Origin: Apostichopus japonicus
Taxonomy: Eukaryota > Echinodermata > Holothuroidea > Aspidochirotida > Stichopodidae
Direction: 5' to 3'
Assembly: GCF_037975245.1 (NCBI RefSeq)
Contig: NC_092582.1
Span: 144,001 to 208,000 of the forward strand
Length of the DNA: 64,000 nucleotides
Each line of letters begins with the position of its first letter. The first letter of the stretch is position 1. Both the position numbers and the translations under genes were made by a program. Shown piece by piece: positions 26,301 through 32,300 of the stretch. Below the pieces are notes generated by a model. That model had not been told where the DNA came from. It was given only the letters and a program-made list of their open reading frames with translations, and searched no databases.

Positions 26301-29300
26301 AAAAACAATAGGGTTCATCTACTCACTATGGGCCACCCACCCACCAAGTTTGATCATGATCAGTCAATCCCTTGTTGAGTTATCGTGCATACAAGCTTAA
26401 GCGTCACACACACACACACACACATACACATACACACACACACACACGCCAACCTGAATACATAGGTTCCTTTGCTTTCAGCAAGGAACCAAAAAGTAGA
26501 CGATAGACGATATTGTGAGATAACTTGAGTTGAACGGAATATTTGGGGAATACCCCACATTTCCATTGGCTTTCTGCCCCTCACGTTATGATAGCTTTTA
26601 CGCCCATGTTTATACCCCAGTGGATGAACAGAGTGAAGGTAGGCTTCTACCAGTGATTTCAAAGCAGTCCTAATAAAACGAACTTTTCAAAAATTCTCTT
26701 CCAAATAAAATAGGTAGGTTTGGGAAAGTTCATTCTTCTTATTAAATATAAAAATTCTTGCAATACAACAATCTCTAAAGTGACTATAAACTTCGGTTAA
26801 ATGTGCAGATTTTGTTGATATTTATTATATCCTAGAGAGTAACTTGGCAAAAACCCAATTATGCGGCTCTATTGTGGTATCAATGGATAGAGAATTTGGT
26901 AGCAATTAATATGACGATCTGTATATATAGGAGGTGAAGGTCGACGATTTCCAGATTTTCCACTAACATAGCCAAAGATTTGATAAAAATATGAGGGGAA
27001 AATATGATAATTTGACCTAGTTTTATCAGAATTATTCATCTTTGTAAAAAAATTCTTTTATTTAACTGGTGGACCAGACTGAGTGGCACAAAATGTTCCA
27101 TTGAGTGGAAGCCTACACATGGGCTGCATGGAAGGCTCCCCCATTTAGTGTGTTAATAAGGCCACAGGCAACGGGGCATCAACTTAAAATGTACATGTAG
27201 GCCTATAGTGCAATGGTTACAAACAGTCGATGAAAGAGGCACTTGGTAACTAACAAAAGCATGCGTTGGTTTCCGGGAATTCAACACTGTTCCTTTAAAC
27301 TGAATATCATTCATCTTCGTGAAAGAATTCACTACTACCGTGGTTTCATTGTCGTATCACGTGACGCAGACAAGGATTTTGCTGACGGAGTAAAAACACT
27401 GATATAATTCGTGACCTCTCCAAAACTGTGGTAAGACTTCCTTCACTATGCGGCCTTTACATTTTATGAACGTTTGGAGCATGAACGCACATGTTCATTC
27501 AAATTGCTTATTTGTCTATAGGATCGTGAAGGTAGGCCTTGCCTACACATCATCCGATGATCGAGTAAATCTGCAAACTTAGAGGCTGAGCCCTTGCAGT
27601 AACTCACACGTTAGCCTGCTATGTCTCCGACAATCATTAGCCCACACGTCCTTTCGTAAGTCAGTGCTCATACGATATACAGCATGAAGTACTGTCCATT
27701 TAACTACATTAGCATGTTTCATCAAAGACGTCATTCATACATACATAGTGAGGTGATTGCCAAATATGATTTTAAACCACAATAGAGTATATTTTACTGC
27801 TAACTTCAAAGGCTTTTGTCCACGTGGTATTTTGGAACACTTCTTCGATTATGTATGCACGGAATACGTTGGAGGTTCAGAGCAATTTATAAAAGCATAT
27901 TAGGCCTAACTTATATAAGCATTTAGTAGTTTTCGATTAATAATTACTTAACAAATTCCTTGGAAAACGACCGACCAATCTCTTGGGAAGAGAAACTGTC
28001 ATAAAGTTTCTGAATGACCGTTAGCGTTATGGTAATTTTTACGTAAAGTTAGGGTATAGGCCAGTACTGGGGAGTAAGATAAATCCATAACAGATCAAAG
28101 TGTGGATTTTTAACGGAGATGATAACACCCAACATCTTGAGATGTAGGCTATCGTTCGGCATATTTCACCATTATGCGACATTGGACTGTACGTGTAGGC
28201 CTACTTACGCCGGTTAGTGTACAAATAATGAATGGTTATGAGTGCAATAGTGCAAATATTTCATGAGTTGAAAGATCGAATGTTCCATTCAACGAGGCGC
28301 AGCCGAGTTGAATGGAACATTCCATCTTTCAACTCATGAAATATTTGCACTATTGGACGAATGGAAACCATTCATTATTTGTTTTATACAACATATTATA
28401 TTAAGATGGGTAAAATGCATTCATGCAACAGATTGTTTTGAACAGACAGGTTTCTCTGCTCTCCTACCATTGAAAAAGTGCTACCAAAAAAGTATAACCA
28501 ATGGTTCTATTTCATAGAGTGGAATAGAGCGGATTTGGCAATCAACGAGCAATTGGCCAATCAAATGACCAGAATACAATTAGGTGTTGTATAACAATGG
28601 AAAATGCAATTATTCACCATATGTAGGCCTACATTGTTAAATTCTAACCAGCACTGTAGGCCTATTACTCTGAGTAATACTTTAATTTTGAAATTTTTCA
28701 CCGGCTACATTTTCAAAGCACTGATTATATGCTCACATGCAGAGGCCAACATGAGAGCTATGAATTGTTAAAGGCCTAACGGCTTGTGATGCTTCCTTTT
28801 CACGTTTTACATGTTTATACATTTTAGACTTTAAAAGAATAGTCCAGGTCAAAACTTTTTCGTACCAAAGTGAACTATTAGCAAACGGGTGTGACGTCGT
28901 TGTTGTACAATGATAAATAATGTTTCGTAATTCTTTAAAATTTACGTCTTATTTTATACTCCAAAAATGGATGCATCCATAATGAGAATGTACCATAGGC
29001 ATTGGTATGTTATAATATCCACATCCCCCTTTAGACACACTATAGTAACTATCTAATCCAAGGTCAAATAAATTGACTGGAAAATAAAGAAAGAAAAAAC
29101 ATTATTTTTTCAGTGTGCAACTATGACATCACACCTGTTTGCTTTAAAGCAGCATTTTGCGTCCTTTTCTATGATTTTTCTCAACCTCACTGACTCCACT
29201 ATGCTATGCCATAACGACATACATAACTAGCTTATCTATTTAAATCTTTTTTCAAATGGTGGCAGAAAAGTCGAAAAATTTACAACTTTCAACTTTGTAT

Positions 29301-32300
29301 TTCCCGAAGATATTTTCCGTTGGGATGCCAATAAACCTCGCCAATAATATGAATATTTAACACTACCAACGTCATTGACCAATACGTAATACAACACAGG
29401 TCACAGACAGCAGCCAGAAAGGGCCCGTAGCCCACACATGATTTAATCATGTGAAAAGAGAGCAGGATGATGTTTTTTATTGGCGCTGGACCCTATGGTT
29501 ATCTGGTATTAAAAAAAGAAAAACCTATGACTACAAATTTATCCTCTACCATGGCCCAGACAACCTCAAGGGCCCATGGCCCACACGTGATTTAATCATG
29601 TGCAAAGACACAAGGATAATTCCTGTAGTTGCATTGGACCATTTATACATTGGAGAAACCAAAAAATACCATCTACGACTTTTATCTGTACCGGTCCCCA
29701 TGCAACAGCCATAAAGGGCCCATGGCCCACACATGATTTGATTATGTTAACAAAAAGCAGGATTATTCTTTTAGAGGTGTTGGCCCTATTGGACATTGTG
29801 GTATCCAAAAATACCAACGACTTCATTTTTTAACTGTAACGGGGCCCATGCAGCAACCTCAAAGGCCCAATTGCCCACACAGGAATTAATCATGTGAAAA
29901 TAGACAAAGGGCCCAAAAATTGCACTAATGCATCAACGTGATCCCTGTGGCTTGAATATTTTATTTCCTTCTCTCAACATGCTGGCACAAGTTTTGGACA
30001 TTCTCATATAAATCTCGACATATATATACAGTTTTGGGCATTACTGAAACGATGGCGCGCGCCGATGTGCCAAAATTATAGCATGACGTTAATATTGTAT
30101 AGCAAGCAATGTTGACATGACCAATGTAGTAGTGGCATGCTGTTACAAGTTTTCGACATGCTGATGTTGAATTTGACATGTTGATAGACGTAATGACATA
30201 TTGGTATTTTGTTTCGACATGTTCATATGGAATTGTAACATGTTGATATCGAATTGGACATATATATATTAACTTGGACACTTCACTCTTTTTTTCGACA
30301 TTTATGGAACGTTTGGCTCTCCGTAAATTTGGTTGGTTTGATACGATCGCCAGATATTGACAACTAAACAACTTAACTGCCATAACTGTGAGACCAGTGG
30401 CAGCATTTTCTTTTCTTGAGATGTTCTGCTTATGAAAGATTTGTTTATTGGCATCCACTAACATTATAACTCCAAAAACTTTGCATAATGTAGGCATTCC
30501 CTCATGGCCTAAACATACAAACGACCTTCGACCTCCAAAACAGCATGGTTCTGTAGGTCATGAAAGGCATGCCACATGTAGATTTTTTCATATCATGACG
30601 AAACCTACAGCCACAGATAAAATGTTACTTCGTCACTTATACGATATTAGTTAATATTGGCTATTTTGACCACTTACGATATCTCAATGTTTTTAGTATA
30701 CAAGCTCGTGTTACACAATCACATATACCAACACATGAATAGATTTCTGTATGCGGTGCTACGGCATTGGTTTTAATACGTGCAAACGAAGGTACTATAT
30801 TGTGTGATTGCGGTCAAATACTGAAGGATGGAATTTATTTAACAGCAGTGTATCTATAGGGAGGAACAAAGTAATCATGTGTTTGCTTTAAGGTTGCGTT
30901 TTGAGTAGAGCTAATTTTCACTGATAACTCGCTTCTATTTTTAGTACTGTTATTGTTGTAGCACCGACGATATGCAATTTAATGGATTTCATTGTACCCT
31001 ATAGTTACGTTAAACGGAAATAGTGGTATTATGACTGATTTCCGGCAAGAAAGCTAATATTGCTGTCAATTCCAGAATGGCGAAAGTGACAATGACACCG
31101 TAATTACAACAACAGAAGACGGCAATGACCCGCCTGATTCTCAGGGGAAATGCATCCACCTTTCTTGGCAACTTAAGGCCGATTCATTGACGTAGCCATC
31201 CGTTTAGTGGGTGTGTAATAAGAATCGGGTAACAGTACAATTTAGCCATATATTGTGCAATTGCGCAACGTCCTACTGCCAAAAGCAGCGAAAGGTGTGT
31301 GAAATATAAAGCCGCGGGCCACTAGACTAGTATATTATTAATTAACAATGAGCGACAAGATCAACCCTGACTAGGAATCTACCATTTCATGATGACTAAA
31401 TTACATGCACAGCCACTCGACTATACTGGTATGTTATTAACAACGAGCGACAAGATCAACCCTGACTAGGAATCTACCATTTCATGATGACTAAATTACA
31501 TGCACAGCCACTCGACTATACTGTTATGTTATTAACCACGAGCGACAAGATCAACCCTGACTAGGAATCTACCATTTCATGATGTATGAATTACACAGCC
31601 ACTCAACTATACTGGTATGTTATTAACAACGAGCGACAAGATCAACCCTGACTAGGAAATCTACCATTTCATGATGACTAAATTACATGCACAGCCACTC
31701 GACTATACTGTTATGTTATTAACCACGAGCGACAAGATCAACCCTGACTAGGAATCTATCTTTTCATGATGACTAAACTACACAGCCACTCAACTATACT
31801 GGTATGTTATTAACCACGAGCGACAAGATCAAGCCTTACTATGGATCTATCTTTTCATGATGTATGAATTACACAGCCACTGAACTATACTGGTATGTTA
31901 TTAACCACGAGCGACAAGATCAAGCCTTACTATGGATCTATCTTTTCATGATGTATGAATTACACAGCCACTCAAGTAGGATGTCATTCAGACGGATGTC
32001 GATAGTACCTCCGCCATAAAACCAATCAAGAATGTGTTTCACATGGTATACCACCTGCAATCTTATTGAGATGGACTTCGGGCAGGTTGCAGTTGATGCT
32101 CAGGTCAGCATCGAGTTTGTGTTACGTATACGGAGATTATCATTAATGCATAAAGATGATCAGCTGTTCGGGACTTTATTAACCATGGTGGATGTATGGC
32201 AAATAGGTGTCGGAAACATGCTGAAAATAATCCTAGACAGAGGAAGAGGACTAGGCATAAACATTGATGAGTATGCTCATCATCTAGAGACTTTAGAAAG

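Noticed and set aside
31325-31990. CRISPR-like array
   Set aside because: Units are contiguous with no unique spacers, and the DNA is eukaryotic.
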